Assembly: GCF_029017505.1 (NCBI RefSeq) | Contig: NZ_JAQGEI010000016.1 | Span: forward strand, 1 to 64,000 | Source of the DNA: Sedimenticola hydrogenitrophicus | Lineage (GTDB): Bacteria; Pseudomonadota; Gammaproteobacteria; Chromatiales; Chromatiaceae | DNA: 64,000 nt | Reading direction: 5' to 3' | In this document: one piece after another, positions 1 through 10,422 of the stretch | Position numbering within the stretch: position 1 is the stretch's first letter | Layout: the number at the start of each line of letters is the position of its first letter | The notes under the pieces: generated by a model | Databases searched by the model: none | What the model saw: only the letters and a program-made list of their open reading frames with translations | Told to the model about the DNA's origin: nothing | Translations under genes and position numbers: made by a program

Positions 1-67
1 GCACCTCCCTGTGCCGCACCCTGGCGGGCGGCCTTCGGCCGTGAAATTCGATTCTCCTGACGATTTT

Positions 68-1048
68 TCATGCGAACTCCATGGTCTGTTTGACGGCCTG
101 AACGATGCGGGCGGTATCCGGCATGTAGTGTCCCTCCAGGCGGAACATCGGCATCACGGTATCGTAGCCGGTGACCCGGCGGATGGGTGCGAACAGGGAC
201 ATCAGTCCCTCCTCGGCCAGCCGCGCGGCGATCTCGGCACTCACACTGCAGGTGCGGGCAGCCTCCTGCACGATGACGCAGCGGCCGGTGCGCCCCACCG
301 ACTCCAGGATGGTCTGCATGTCGATGGGTTTGATGGTGGCCAGGTCGATCACCTCGGCGTCGATCCCCTCGCCGGCGAGCTGCTCCGCCGCCTGCTGGGT
401 TTCGTGCAGCATGGCCCCCCAGCTGACCAGGGTGATATCGCTGCCCGGCCGCAGGACAAAACAGGTGTCCAGGGGGAACTCCTCGCCGTTGTCCTCCACC
501 GCCTGTTTCATCAGCCGGTAGATCCGTTTCGGTTCCAGGAACACCACCGGGTCGGGATTGCGTATCGCCGCCAGCAGCAGCCCGTAGGCACGGGTGGGGG
601 AGGAGGGGATCACCACCCGGAGGCCGGGGATGTGGGCGAACATCGCCTCGGTGCTCTCGGAGTGGTGCTCGGGGGCGTGGATGCCGCCGCCGTAGGGCGC
701 ACGCAACACCATCGGGCAGGTGATGCGGCCGCGGGTGCGGTTGCGCATGCGCGAGGCGTGGCTCACCATCTGGTCGATGGTGGGGTAGATAAAGCCCATG
801 AACTGGATCTCCGCCACCGGGTGCAATCCCTGGGCGGCCATGCCGACCGCCGCGCCGGCGATCATGTTCTCCGCCAGCGGGGTGTCCAGCACCCGTTCGC
901 TGCCGAACTTCTCCAGCAGCCCGACCGTGGCGCGGAATACGCCGCCGTTGATGCCGATATCCTGCCCCAGGACCACCATCTCCGGATCCCGCTCCATCTC
1001 CCGCATCAGGGCCAGATTGACCGCTTCCACCAGGGTGATGTCAGTCAT
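68..1048 (-). CDS. pdhB: 2-oxoacid (pyruvate-type) dehydrogenase E1 component, beta subunit
   Basis: 326 aa, full length for the transketolase-like E1 beta family (pyrimidine-binding plus C-terminal domains). With E1 alpha it performs the thiamine-diphosphate-dependent decarboxylation of a 2-oxo acid and reductive acylation of the E2 lipoyl group in the cytoplasm. Seen: the N-terminal EAVNLALMREM segment, the PLAENMIAGAAVGMA stretch and the APYGGGIHAPEHHSES loop typical of the family. The ATG overlaps the stop of the alpha gene by 8 bases, so the two are translationally coupled. Beyond the stop the strand shows AGGGAGGT at the window edge, so an E2 gene may follow outside. Pyruvate is more likely than branched-chain substrates, judged from the alpha partner; this is inference. 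Confidence 0.88.
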   Translation of the reverse strand: MTDITLVEAVNLALMREMERDPEMVVLGQDIGINGGVFRATVGLLEKFGSERVLDTPLAENMIAGAAVGMAAQGLHPVAEIQFMGFIYPTIDQMVSHASRMRNRTRGRITCPMVLRAPYGGGIHAPEHHSESTEAMFAHIPGLRVVIPSSPTRAYGLLLAAIRNPDPVVFLEPKRIYRLMKQAVEDNGEEFPLDTCFVLRPGSDITLVSWGAMLHETQQAAEQLAGEGIDAEVIDLATIKPIDMQTILESVGRTGRCVIVQEAARTCSVSAEIAARLAEEGLMSLFAPIRRVTGYDTVMPMFRLEGHYMPDTARIVQAVKQTMEFA

Positions 1049-2117
1049 TGTTCGACTCCTTGCCCACTAGCGACTGGCGTTGGGCGCGCAGTTCGTCGGG
1101 CAGCTCGGCATACAGGGAATCGAACATGCTGGTCGGTTTGGGCGGTTCGCTGTCGAGGTAATGGCGGACCTCCTGTTCGATCTCCTCCTTGCACTGGCGG
1201 ATGAGCTCGCTCTCCTGTGCCTCGCTCCACATGTCCCTGCCGATCATAAACCGTTTCAGGCGTGCCACGGGTTCCAGTTTCCAGTGCGCCTGCAGCTCCT
1301 CGTCGGAGCGGTAGCGGGTGGCGTCGTCGGCGGTGGTGTGGTGGCAGAGGCGGTAGCTGAGCGCCTCGATCAGGGTCGGGCCGCCACCGTTACGGGCCGT
1401 CTCGATCGCTTCGGCCACATAGTGGCGCACGGCGAGGGCATCGTTGCCGTCGATCTGCAGGCCGGGGATACCGGCCGCGATCGCCTTCTGCGCCAGGGTC
1501 TCCGATTGGGTCTGGATGGCGCGCGGTACCGAGATGGCCCACTGGTTGTTGTTGATGACGAACACCAGCGGCAGGTGCCAAATGCCCGCCAGATTGATTG
1601 CCTCGTAGAAGTCACCCTTGGAGGTGCCGCCGTCGCCCAGCAGACAGACCACCACCCGGGGCTGTTTGCGGTACTTGACCGCGAATGCCACGCCGGCGGC
1701 CTGGGTGGTGTGGGTGGAGATGGGGACGCAGATGGGGAAGTCGTCCCCCAGCTCCGGGTTGGCCATGCCGCGCTCGTCACCACCCCAGTAGAGCAGCAGG
1801 TCGCGGATACGAAAGCGGCGAAACAGCAGGGCGCCGTTCTCGCGGAAGCTGGGGATGATGATGTCTTCCGGGCGCATGGCGTGGCCGACGCCGGCGCCGA
1901 TCGCCTCCTGGCCCAGGGAGGAGGCGAAGGTGCCGATCTGGCCGGTACGTTGCAGGGCGATGGCGCGTTCATCATAGAGTCGGGTCAGCACCATGTTACG
2001 GTAGAGCGCGTGCAGGGCATCCTTATCCTCCGCCAGTGGCGGGAGATCGCCTTCCGGCTGGCCATCGGGACCCAGGAACCGGTGGGATTCCACGCTGAAT
2101 GTGATTGCCTGCTTCAA
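1041..2117 (-). CDS. pdhA: pyruvate dehydrogenase E1 component, alpha subunit
   Basis: 358 aa from a TTG start chosen because AAGGAGGT lies 4 bases upstream of it; the open frame runs further upstream to 2264, but that part has no family similarity and no ribosome site. The ThDP-binding motif is complete: GDGG at residues 161-164 through NNNQW at 189-193. The early ALQRTGQIGT and LGQEA segments and the SYRLCHHTTADD segment are typical of the PdhA type of E1 alpha (heterotetrameric E1, not the single-chain AceE). It forms an alpha2beta2 E1 with the overlapping downstream gene. No E2 or E3 gene is inside the window, so the exact substrate remains inferred. Confidence 0.88.
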   Translation of the reverse strand: MKQAITFSVESHRFLGPDGQPEGDLPPLAEDKDALHALYRNMVLTRLYDERAIALQRTGQIGTFASSLGQEAIGAGVGHAMRPEDIIIPSFRENGALLFRRFRIRDLLLYWGGDERGMANPELGDDFPICVPISTHTTQAAGVAFAVKYRKQPRVVVCLLGDGGTSKGDFYEAINLAGIWHLPLVFVINNNQWAISVPRAIQTQSETLAQKAIAAGIPGLQIDGNDALAVRHYVAEAIETARNGGGPTLIEALSYRLCHHTTADDATRYRSDEELQAHWKLEPVARLKRFMIGRDMWSEAQESELIRQCKEEIEQEVRHYLDSEPPKPTSMFDSLYAELPDELRAQRQSLVGKESNND

Positions 2118-2338
2118 ACCTGACCTCCTTTGCCGCAAGTGCCTTATTCGACTCTCGGTGGGCTTTTTGCGTATTGCGGCAGATCGTTTTGTTATGACTC
2201 CCGGTAGCCTGCACGGCAGCGCGATTGTTGTGGAGCTGTTGCGCTGCGCCGGGGCGCAGCGCAACAGTTGGTTAACATGATTTTAGTACATATCGTTCAA
2301 GGCATTGGATTCACTATTCGAGACCCGACAGTGTCATC

Positions 2339-2495
2339 ACTCAAGTTTCGGGGTTCACAAGGCGTCGTTCAGGGCGGGCTACCTCTGCCCTTTACCCATA
2401 AGTGGGTCGGACTGCATCCTACGCGCGTGTTCATCGGCATTTGTGGGTAAAGGATAGCCCGCCCGGCATTTGGAACTGAACTCCGAAACTTGAGT
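2339..2495. repeat. 157-bp imperfect inverted-repeat (MITE-like) element
   Basis: Terminal arms ACTCAAGTTTCGGGGTTC (2339-2356) and GAACTCCGAAACTTGAGT (2478-2495) pair at 17 of 18 positions. A second nested pair follows: GGGCGGGCTA (2372-2381) with TAGCCCGCCC (2455-2464), and CTTTACCCA (2390-2398) with TGGGTAAAG (2444-2452). The whole unit can fold into one long hairpin with a loop of about 45 bases. No target duplication is evident and no second copy was found in the window. It fills most of the 440-bp divergent gap between the E1 alpha gene and the cation exporter gene. No protein is encoded. Confidence 0.7.
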
Positions 2496-2501
2496 TATAA
2501 T
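2496..2501 (+). promoter_or_regulatory. candidate -10 hexamer for the GDT1-family gene
   Basis: TATAAT lies 57 bases before the start codon of the exporter gene and immediately outside the right arm of the inverted-repeat element. The best -35 candidates (TTGGAA at 2470-2475, 20-base spacing; CTGAAC at 2476-2481, 14-base spacing) are poor and both sit inside or at the element's right arm. Only the -10 match is convincing. Confidence 0.35.
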
Positions 2502-2557
2502 CTGCGGCCGTTCACCGTCCCTGGCCAAATGACCGATCTCCCGGTAGCTGACAATCC

Positions 2558-3145
2558 ATGATCCCAATCGAGTCCTTCAGCGTAACCCTCTCAACCTTTT
2601 CCTTGATCGCGCTGGCGGAGATCGGTGACAAGAGCCAGTTGGTCTGCATGACCCTGGCGGCGCGACACCGGCACTGGCCGGTGATCCTGGGGGCGACGCT
2701 GGCCTTTTTGATTCTGAATCTGCTGGCGGTGCTGTTCGGTGCCGGGGTGGCGGCCTGGGTGCCCGAGCGGGTGATGGCCGGGGTGGTGGCGCTGCTGTTC
2801 GGCGGTTTCGGTATTCATGCCCTGCGCAAGCGGGAGACGGAGGAAGCCGAAGACGTGGCGGAGCGGCCGGGGCACGGCATTTTTTTCACCACCCTGCTGC
2901 TGATCCTGGTGGCCGAGTTTGGCGACAAAACCCAGATCGCGGTGGCGGGGCTGGCCGGCAGCCTGGCGCCGCTGCCGGTGTGGATCGGCGCCAGCGCGGC
3001 GCTGGTGCTGGTGTCGGTGCTGGGGGTCTGGGCCGGACGAACCCTGCTGCAGCGGTTGCCGTTGCACTGGTTGCACCGGGCTGGTGGGGTGATTTTCCTG
3101 CTGTTTGGGCTGCTCGCCGGTTGGCGCGCGCTACTGCCGGCGTGA
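2558..3145 (+). CDS. TMEM165/GDT1 family (UPF0016) cation exporter, MneA-like
   Basis: 195 aa with six predicted membrane helices in two homologous halves. Each half carries the family signature E-x-G-D-K-S/T-Q: EIGDKSQ at residues 21-27 and EFGDKTQ at 120-126. Family members exchange Mn2+ or Ca2+ for protons; the bacterial MneA branch exports manganese from the cytoplasm. Between the halves lies a short charged cytoplasmic loop (about residues 90-105, KRETEEAEDVAE). The length matches two-repeat bacterial members. It stands alone, divergent from the E1 operon. I see no yybP-ykoY-type Mn riboswitch in the 5' region, which is occupied by the inverted-repeat element. Manganese as substrate is inferred from the family. 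Confidence 0.85.
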   Translation: MIPIESFSVTLSTFSLIALAEIGDKSQLVCMTLAARHRHWPVILGATLAFLILNLLAVLFGAGVAAWVPERVMAGVVALLFGGFGIHALRKRETEEAEDVAERPGHGIFFTTLLLILVAEFGDKTQIAVAGLAGSLAPLPVWIGASAALVLVSVLGVWAGRTLLQRLPLHWLHRAGGVIFLLFGLLAGWRALLPA

Positions 3146-3198
3146 ATTCGCCCGCGGCGGGGATCTGTCACCACTCGGGGTTAAGTCAATTCCATTAA

Positions 3199-3235
3199 GG
3201 CGGGCCATTCCCGCCGCCGGCGCCCGCGGGGCGCC
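3199..3235. terminator. two tandem GC-rich hairpins between convergent genes
   Basis: Hairpin 1: GGCGGG (3199-3204), loop CCATT, CCCGCC (3210-3215). Hairpin 2: GGCGCCC (3219-3225), loop GCG, GGGCGCC (3229-3235). They lie between the convergent exporter and RND genes. There is no T-tract on either side, so they may be transcript-end stabilisers and not classical intrinsic terminators. Confidence 0.35.
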
Positions 3236-3246
3236 CTATGGCCGGG

Positions 3247-6335
<3,089 letters not shown>

Positions 6336-6339
<4 letters not shown>

Positions 6340-7520
6340 GGACGGGTACTCGTGGCTTCCCCGGCGATGCGGATGGGGGAGCCGTCATCCAGCAGTTGCT
6401 GGCCCAGGACCACCACCTGTCCCGTGAGGGGCTCGCCCGTGACTTGCACCCGGCTGCCTTGCTGGATACCAGGCGTCACCGGTCGCCAGTTGACTGTTTT
6501 GCCATCAGCTGAGACGACAAACACACCGTTCCTGCCATCCCGGGTAATCAGTGCCTGTTCCGGTACGACAGTGGCGTCGTGGGCCTGTTCCAGGGTCACC
6601 GTGACGCGCACAAACATGCCCGGTTTGAGTCTCAGCAGGGGGTTTCTAACCCGCAGTTCCACCTGGGCCTGGCGGGTGCTTTCACGAAACACCGGGGAGA
6701 TGCGAACTACGGTACCGCTAAAGGATTCGCCCGGATAGGCGTCGGTGGTCAGGTTGGCGCTCTGACCCTGTTGCAGCAAGGCGTAATCCCGTTCGGTGAC
6801 AAAGAACACCACGGTGATCGGGTTGAGTTCCACGATGCGCAGCAGTGGGGTATTGGCGCTGACGGTTTCGCCTTCATCGACATAGCGCTCCGCTACCACC
6901 CGCTGTTCGCTGTCGCCACGCCAACTGGCGGTGACCGTGGTGTAGCCGAGCCGGATGCGGGCGCTTTCCAGCGCCGATTCTGCCCGGGTAACCTGTGCCT
7001 GTGTCACCTCCACGTGAGCCTGTTTTGCCAGCTGGTCGGCCTTGGCGGCATCCCGCTGGGATTCGGAACTGACGCCGCGCTGACGCAATTTTTCAACACG
7101 CTCCAGTTCCCGTTCGGCGATTTTCAGCAGGCTCTGCGCCTCGGCCAGGTTGGCCCGGGCCACGGCCAGTTCCGCCTCAACCTGTCTGACATCCTGCACA
7201 TATTCATCATTGTCCAGCCTGGCCACTACCTGGTCACGGGAGATGATGTCGGCCAGATCCGCATCCAGCTGTTCGATACGGCCGCTGACCTTGGGGGCCA
7301 CTACTATCTCGGCCTGTGCCTGGAGCGTGCCGGAAAAGGTGCGCTGGTGCTCAATGTCGCCCTGCTCAACGGTCGCCACCTCAACGGGTACTGGAGAGGG
7401 GGCTTTGGCTTTTGACCTTGCGTTTTCTCCGGAGACGATCAGGCGCTGGTAAATGAGCCCACCCACAGAGGCAGCGACGGCCAGTAAAATCAGTAGGAAT
7501 AACCAGGATCTTCTTTGCAT
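6336..7520 (-). CDS. RND efflux membrane fusion protein (periplasmic adaptor)
   Basis: 394 aa from the ATG at 7520, which gives a normal signal-anchor ([13 protein letters not shown]...). The frame stays open to 7616, but those extra 32 residues look non-native; no clear Shine-Dalgarno is present at either start. Domain order: N-terminal helix, lipoyl/barrel-sandwich half ([15 protein letters not shown] and [10 protein letters not shown]), an alpha-helical hairpin rich in Ala, Glu and Arg (about residues 90-160), second barrel half (TVTASWRGD), beta-barrel ([16 protein letters not shown]) and membrane-proximal domain. It bridges the RND pump to an outer-membrane channel. It is cotranscribed with the downstream pump gene with an ATGA overlap. 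No local regulator is encoded next to it. Confidence 0.9.
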
Positions 7521-7801
7521 GTTGGTCAGGCGCCGGTAGCCAGGTGATATGTAAAGGAGAGTAACTGCTGAATATGTGCCCGTATTCCCGTTAGCAGCTG
7601 ACTCCTGGGAAATCATTTAAACATGGTTGCATCAATATTCATATCGCAGTCAATGAAACCGGGATGGCGCTAATCCCTCGCTTTTTTTGAATACCTGGAT
7701 GAGGCCGCAACAGCCACATTTTTCACTGAGTGATCAGTCTCGCCCTCTAGCCACCAACGCCGATTTGAGTGAACCAGACCCGCTATCGGCGGGGTCATTG
7801 G

Positions 7802-8074
7802 TCACCCGGAAGCATGCCTCGAGCCGTCTTCGCCGCGCGCCCATTTACAGTCGTGTGAGTGAGCCCGCTTGCGGATAAAACTGACTGTCATGCCGACGCC
7901 CGCGATGAACGATGCGAAGAGTATCGCCAAGATACTCATCAGGCCGAGATACCAAAACATGATTAATGCAGAACTTTCGATCAGGCCGCCGAGAGCGGTA
8001 ATTGCAAAGGACAGAAAGCTGACGGCAAGTGAGACGACAATGATCTGCCTGAGTAACACATTCATCTGCTTCAT
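7802..8074 (-). CDS. small two-helix membrane protein, unknown
   Basis: 90 aa from the ATG at 8074, chosen because AAAGGAG lies 7 bases upstream; a longer frame to 8200 lacks a ribosome site. Two hydrophobic segments (about residues 10-28 and 35-62) are followed by a positively charged, His-containing tail (FIRKRAHSHDCKWARG), giving a likely inner-membrane hairpin with the tail in the cytoplasm. I do not recognise the family. It lies alone between the efflux pump and the XRE-cupin regulator, same strand, 167 bases from the regulator stop. The 280 bases downstream of it, up to the fusion-protein gene, hold no other gene. Confidence 0.6.
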   Translation of the reverse strand: MKQMNVLLRQIIVVSLAVSFLSFAITALGGLIESSALIMFWYLGLMSILAILFASFIAGVGMTVSFIRKRAHSHDCKWARGEDGSRHASG

Positions 8075-8241
8075 CCGTTTTCTCCTTTCACCGGGTTGTG
8101 GATTGACGGTTCCCAGTGTAAGGCGGGCAATCTGAACATAAGCTGAAAAAAGAAGAGGGTAAACAGTTGCGTACCGTCGGGCGATTGATTGCCGTGACAC
8201 TGCGCAAGGGCTTACTGCAGACTGGTCGGTGATGATGCCGG

Positions 8242-8796
8242 TTAGTTGGCGGCGGGAAACTCAATAATTGTCACGATACCCTTTGCTGCCGCATGTCCAG
8301 TGTTGTGGTAACTGTGGTTGATGTTACCCCGAAAATGGGCGCTGTCGCCTTGCGCCAGCGGTATCCGCTCTCCGGCCACTTCCAGGGTGAGTTCACCGTC
8401 GAGAATGTAGAGATACTCCTCGCTTCCCGGCGGATGAGGTTTGCCCACATAGGTGGATGCCGGTGCCAGGGTGAATGCCTGCTGGCCGTAGGCGGGATTG
8501 CCCAGGGGGGAGACGGTGGTGGCCCGGTAGTTGCCGTCGCCCGACTCGACCCGTCCCATGTTCTCGTGACGGATCACCTCCACCCGGTCGTGCTGCTTCT
8601 CCAGCAGGTCATCGATGCTGCAGTTGAGGGCCACGGCGATCTTGTAGACGGCGGCCAGGCTCGGATTGGACTCGTCCTTCTCGATAGTTGCCAGGGTGGC
8701 ACGCGGAATATTGGCGCTGTCGGCCAGCTGTTGCTGGGTGATCTTGCGCCGGGCACGTATCTCGCGGATCCGATTACCGACCAGGTTGGTGATCAT
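8242..8796 (-). CDS. XRE-family transcriptional regulator with C-terminal cupin domain
   Basis: 184 aa. An N-terminal helix-turn-helix (residues about 7-62: IREIRARRKITQQQLADSA, then NIPRATLATIEKDESNPSL) is followed by a single cupin_2 domain (about 105-180, with KPHPPGSEEYLYILDGELTL and HFRGNINHSYHNTG). Regulators of this build sense a small ligand with the cupin and usually repress or activate an adjacent gene. It is divergent from the superoxide reductase gene with 168 bp between the start codons, so control of that gene is likely but inferred. The His/Glu positions of the cupin (HPPGSEEY, and His in NHSYHN) could bind metal. Other members of the build control polyamine or amino acid genes, so the ligand is unknown. 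Confidence 0.85.
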   Translation of the reverse strand: MITNLVGNRIREIRARRKITQQQLADSANIPRATLATIEKDESNPSLAAVYKIAVALNCSIDDLLEKQHDRVEVIRHENMGRVESGDGNYRATTVSPLGNPAYGQQAFTLAPASTYVGKPHPPGSEEYLYILDGELTLEVAGERIPLAQGDSAHFRGNINHSYHNTGHAAAKGIVTIIEFPAAN

Positions 8797-8831
8797 GGCG
8801 TTTACCTCAGCGTCCGCAAGGACAGCATGAA

Positions 8832-8843
8832 AACATTAATGTT
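8832..8843. promoter_or_regulatory. perfect 12-bp palindrome, possible operator
   Basis: AACATTAATGTT is a perfect palindrome in the divergent regulator/superoxide-reductase gap, 36 bases upstream of the regulator start and 19 bases before the -35 of the divergent promoter. A role as the XRE-cupin binding site is inference; no second copy was seen. Confidence 0.3.
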
Positions 8844-8861
8844 GCCATTTTGTTTTTTTTG

Positions 8862-8890
8862 TTGACAGAAGGCAAGTCAATAGACAGAAT
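8862..8890 (+). promoter_or_regulatory. sigma70-type promoter of the superoxide reductase gene
   Basis: TTGACA (8862-8867), 17-base spacer, CAGAAT (8885-8890). The -35 is a perfect consensus and the -10 matches 4 of 6. The start codon lies 74 bases downstream, preceded by AGAGGAA as ribosome site. The surrounding DNA is distinctly AT-rich compared with the genes. Confidence 0.55.
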
Positions 8891-8964
8891 AACAACATAA
8901 ATGATGATGTAAGAGATATTTTAACCTTTAATACCCAAGCAGTAGATTCACAGAGGAATAAGCC

Positions 8965-9354
8965 ATGCCAGTAGTCAACCGCTATATCGATATCGATCAG
9001 GTAGAAAAAGAGGCCAAGAAAGACTATATCGATCGCCATTCTCCCTTCATTCACTGTGCCGCCAGCGCCAGCAAGGGCGAGCTGTTCAGTGTGACCGTGC
9101 GTATGGGCAACGAATATACCCACCCGGATGATCATGATCACTACATCCGCTCGGTGCAGCTCTACAACGGCCAGACCCTGCTGGCGGAGGCCAGTTTTCC
9201 GCCCGGTACTCTGGGCGGGGAGGGGGCCAAGGGGAACGCCGAGGTGACGTTTAATGTCGTACCCAGTGGTAGCCGGCTGAAACTGAGCGCCATGGCCTAC
9301 TGCACCAAGCACGGCCTGTGGGAGAGCAACCCGGTGGAAGTGGCTGTCGCCTGA
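8965..9354 (+). CDS. superoxide reductase (1Fe, desulfoferrodoxin C-terminal-type)
   Basis: 129 aa. It reduces superoxide to hydrogen peroxide at a mononuclear Fe(His)4Cys centre without producing O2. All five iron ligands are visible with correct spacing: H25, H53 and H59 (segment YTHPDDHDHYI), C113 and H116 (AYCTKHGLWE). There is no N-terminal desulforedoxin Fe(Cys)4 domain, so this is the single-iron neelaredoxin class. The usual Glu-Lys before the first His ligand is replaced by D23-R24, a conservative but unusual change. A peroxiredoxin gene follows 81 bases downstream on the same strand and could consume the peroxide formed; a divergent XRE-cupin regulator precedes it. The electron donor is not encoded nearby. 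Enzymes of this family are commoner in anaerobes and microaerophiles. Confidence 0.82.
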   Translation: MPVVNRYIDIDQVEKEAKKDYIDRHSPFIHCAASASKGELFSVTVRMGNEYTHPDDHDHYIRSVQLYNGQTLLAEASFPPGTLGGEGAKGNAEVTFNVVPSGSRLKLSAMAYCTKHGLWESNPVEVAVA

Positions 9355-9435
9355 TCACCGCCCTGAATCATGGGGTGTGCGCCGCGCGCCGCCCGCCTAT
9401 CCGTAATAAACCCACCGATATCCGGAGAAAGTCAA

Positions 9436-10032
9436 ATGAGTGTACTCGTTACCAAGCCCGCCCCCGATTTCACCGCCACGGCCGTGATGCCGGACAACGC
9501 CTTTGCGGAGATCACCCTCTCCAGCTACAAGGGCAAGTACGTGGTGTTGTTCTTCTATCCGTTGGACTTCACCTTCGTCTGCCCCTCCGAGCTGATCGCC
9601 TTCGATCACCGCCTGGAGGAGTTCAAGAAGCGCGGGGTTGAGGTGATCGGCGTTTCGGTGGATTCCCACTTCTCTCACCTGGCGTGGAAGAACACCGCCA
9701 TCAACAACGGCGGCATCGGCAACGTTCAGTACCCGCTGGTGGCCGATATCTCCAAGGAGATCACCACCGCCTATGATCTCTACACCGGCCCCGGCATCGC
9801 CCTGCGCGGTTCCTTCCTGATCGACCGCGAGGGTGTGGTGCAGCATCAGGTGGTCAACAACCTGCCGCTGGGACGCAATATTGACGAGATGCTGCGCATG
9901 GTGGATGCATTGCAGTTCACCGAGGAGCACGGCGAGGTCTGCCCGGCCGGCTGGCAGCAGGGCCAGGCTGGCATGAAGGGCTCCACCGAAGGGGTGGCGG
10001 AGTACCTGGCTGAACACGCCAAATCCCTGTAA
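9436..10032 (+). CDS. typical 2-Cys peroxiredoxin (AhpC/Prx1 type)
   Basis: 198 aa from the ATG at 9436, preceded by CGGAGAAAG; the open frame starts at 9370 but those 22 residues are not family-like. The peroxidatic cysteine is C49 in FYPLDFTFVCPSE, and the resolving cysteine is C169 in EVCPAGW, giving the decameric Prx1 pattern. It reduces H2O2, organic peroxides or peroxynitrite in the cytoplasm. It sits directly downstream of superoxide reductase, so a superoxide to peroxide to water relay is plausible. No AhpF-type reductase is adjacent, so a thioredoxin or glutaredoxin donor elsewhere is expected. The C-terminal YLAEHAKSL tail lacks the classic YF motif, suggesting a robust, less overoxidation-sensitive enzyme (inference). 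Confidence 0.92.
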   Translation: MSVLVTKPAPDFTATAVMPDNAFAEITLSSYKGKYVVLFFYPLDFTFVCPSELIAFDHRLEEFKKRGVEVIGVSVDSHFSHLAWKNTAINNGGIGNVQYPLVADISKEITTAYDLYTGPGIALRGSFLIDREGVVQHQVVNNLPLGRNIDEMLRMVDALQFTEEHGEVCPAGWQQGQAGMKGSTEGVAEYLAEHAKSL

Positions 10033-10070
10033 TTCTACTTTGCCGGATTCTGGCGCTGTGTGGTCAGCTC

Positions 10071-10166
10071 CCGGGTGTGAGGATTCCAAGACACGCGGTA
10101 AACCCATCCCTGGGGGCTCGACGGCGGCATCCCTGCCGCCGACGCTCTTGGAATCCTCCCACCCGG
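10071..10166. repeat. REP-like inverted repeat downstream of the peroxiredoxin gene
   Basis: Outer arms 10071-10090 and 10147-10166 (inner end GGATTCCAAG / CTTGGAATCC) pair at 19 of 20 positions. A second perfect hairpin is nested inside: CGGCGGCA, loop TCCC, TGCCGCCG (10122-10141). The hairpin may also end the upstream transcript, but no T-run follows. It opens the 386-base gap before sfsA; two more hairpins follow at 10201-10226 (AAAGTGG/CCACTTT plus T) and 10228-10260 (TCCCGGG...CCCGGGA). Confidence 0.65.
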
Positions 10167-10200
10167 ACGGCCCAACGAATCCGATCTGAGTAAATCTGAC

Positions 10201-10260
10201 AAAGTGGAAGTAACCGAAACCACTTTTTCCCGGGGGCCTCTCCAGCGAGAGATCCCGGGA
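10201..10260 (+). terminator. weak terminator-like hairpins
   Basis: AAAGTGG (10201-10207) pairs with CCACTTT (10220-10226) followed by TT. This is immediately followed by TCCCGGG (10228-10234) pairing with CCCGGGA (10254-10260), extended by CTCTC/GAGAG. The T-tract is short, so termination after the peroxiredoxin gene is only a possibility. A further short stem CGGC-TCT-GCCG with T7 lies at 10305-10322. Confidence 0.3.
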
Positions 10261-10371
10261 TTCACTCCGCCCCCCTTATCACTAGATACCTCCCCCCACG
10301 GGTGCGGCTCTGCCGTTTTTTTCCGGCTCCGGGATCGCCAAAGAATCCCGCGAACCCGCACAAGGAGACCG

Positions 10372-10422
10372 ATGATGCAACCCGCCCAGCCGCGTCCTGA
10401 CTCCCGGAAGAGAAGCCGATGA
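10372..10422 (+). CDS. short upstream ORF overlapping the sfsA start
   Basis: A 16-codon frame (MMQPAQPRPDSRKRSR) has a better Shine-Dalgarno (AAGGAG, 10362-10367) than sfsA itself. Its TGA stop overlaps the sfsA ATG in the form ATGA. The first or second ATG could be used; spacing favours the second (10375). It is rich in Pro and Arg. The arrangement would allow translational coupling, possibly pausing-dependent. Whether it is translated is unknown; it could equally be a chance frame in a leader. Confidence 0.3.
   Translation: MMQPAQPRPDSRKRSR

Noticed and set aside
8965-9354. Sulfur oxidation protein SoxZ as an identity for the 129-aa gene
   Set aside because: Size and immunoglobulin-like pattern are similar, but the HPxxxxH and C-x2-H-G-L-W-E iron ligands are those of superoxide reductase, and no SoxY lies beside it.
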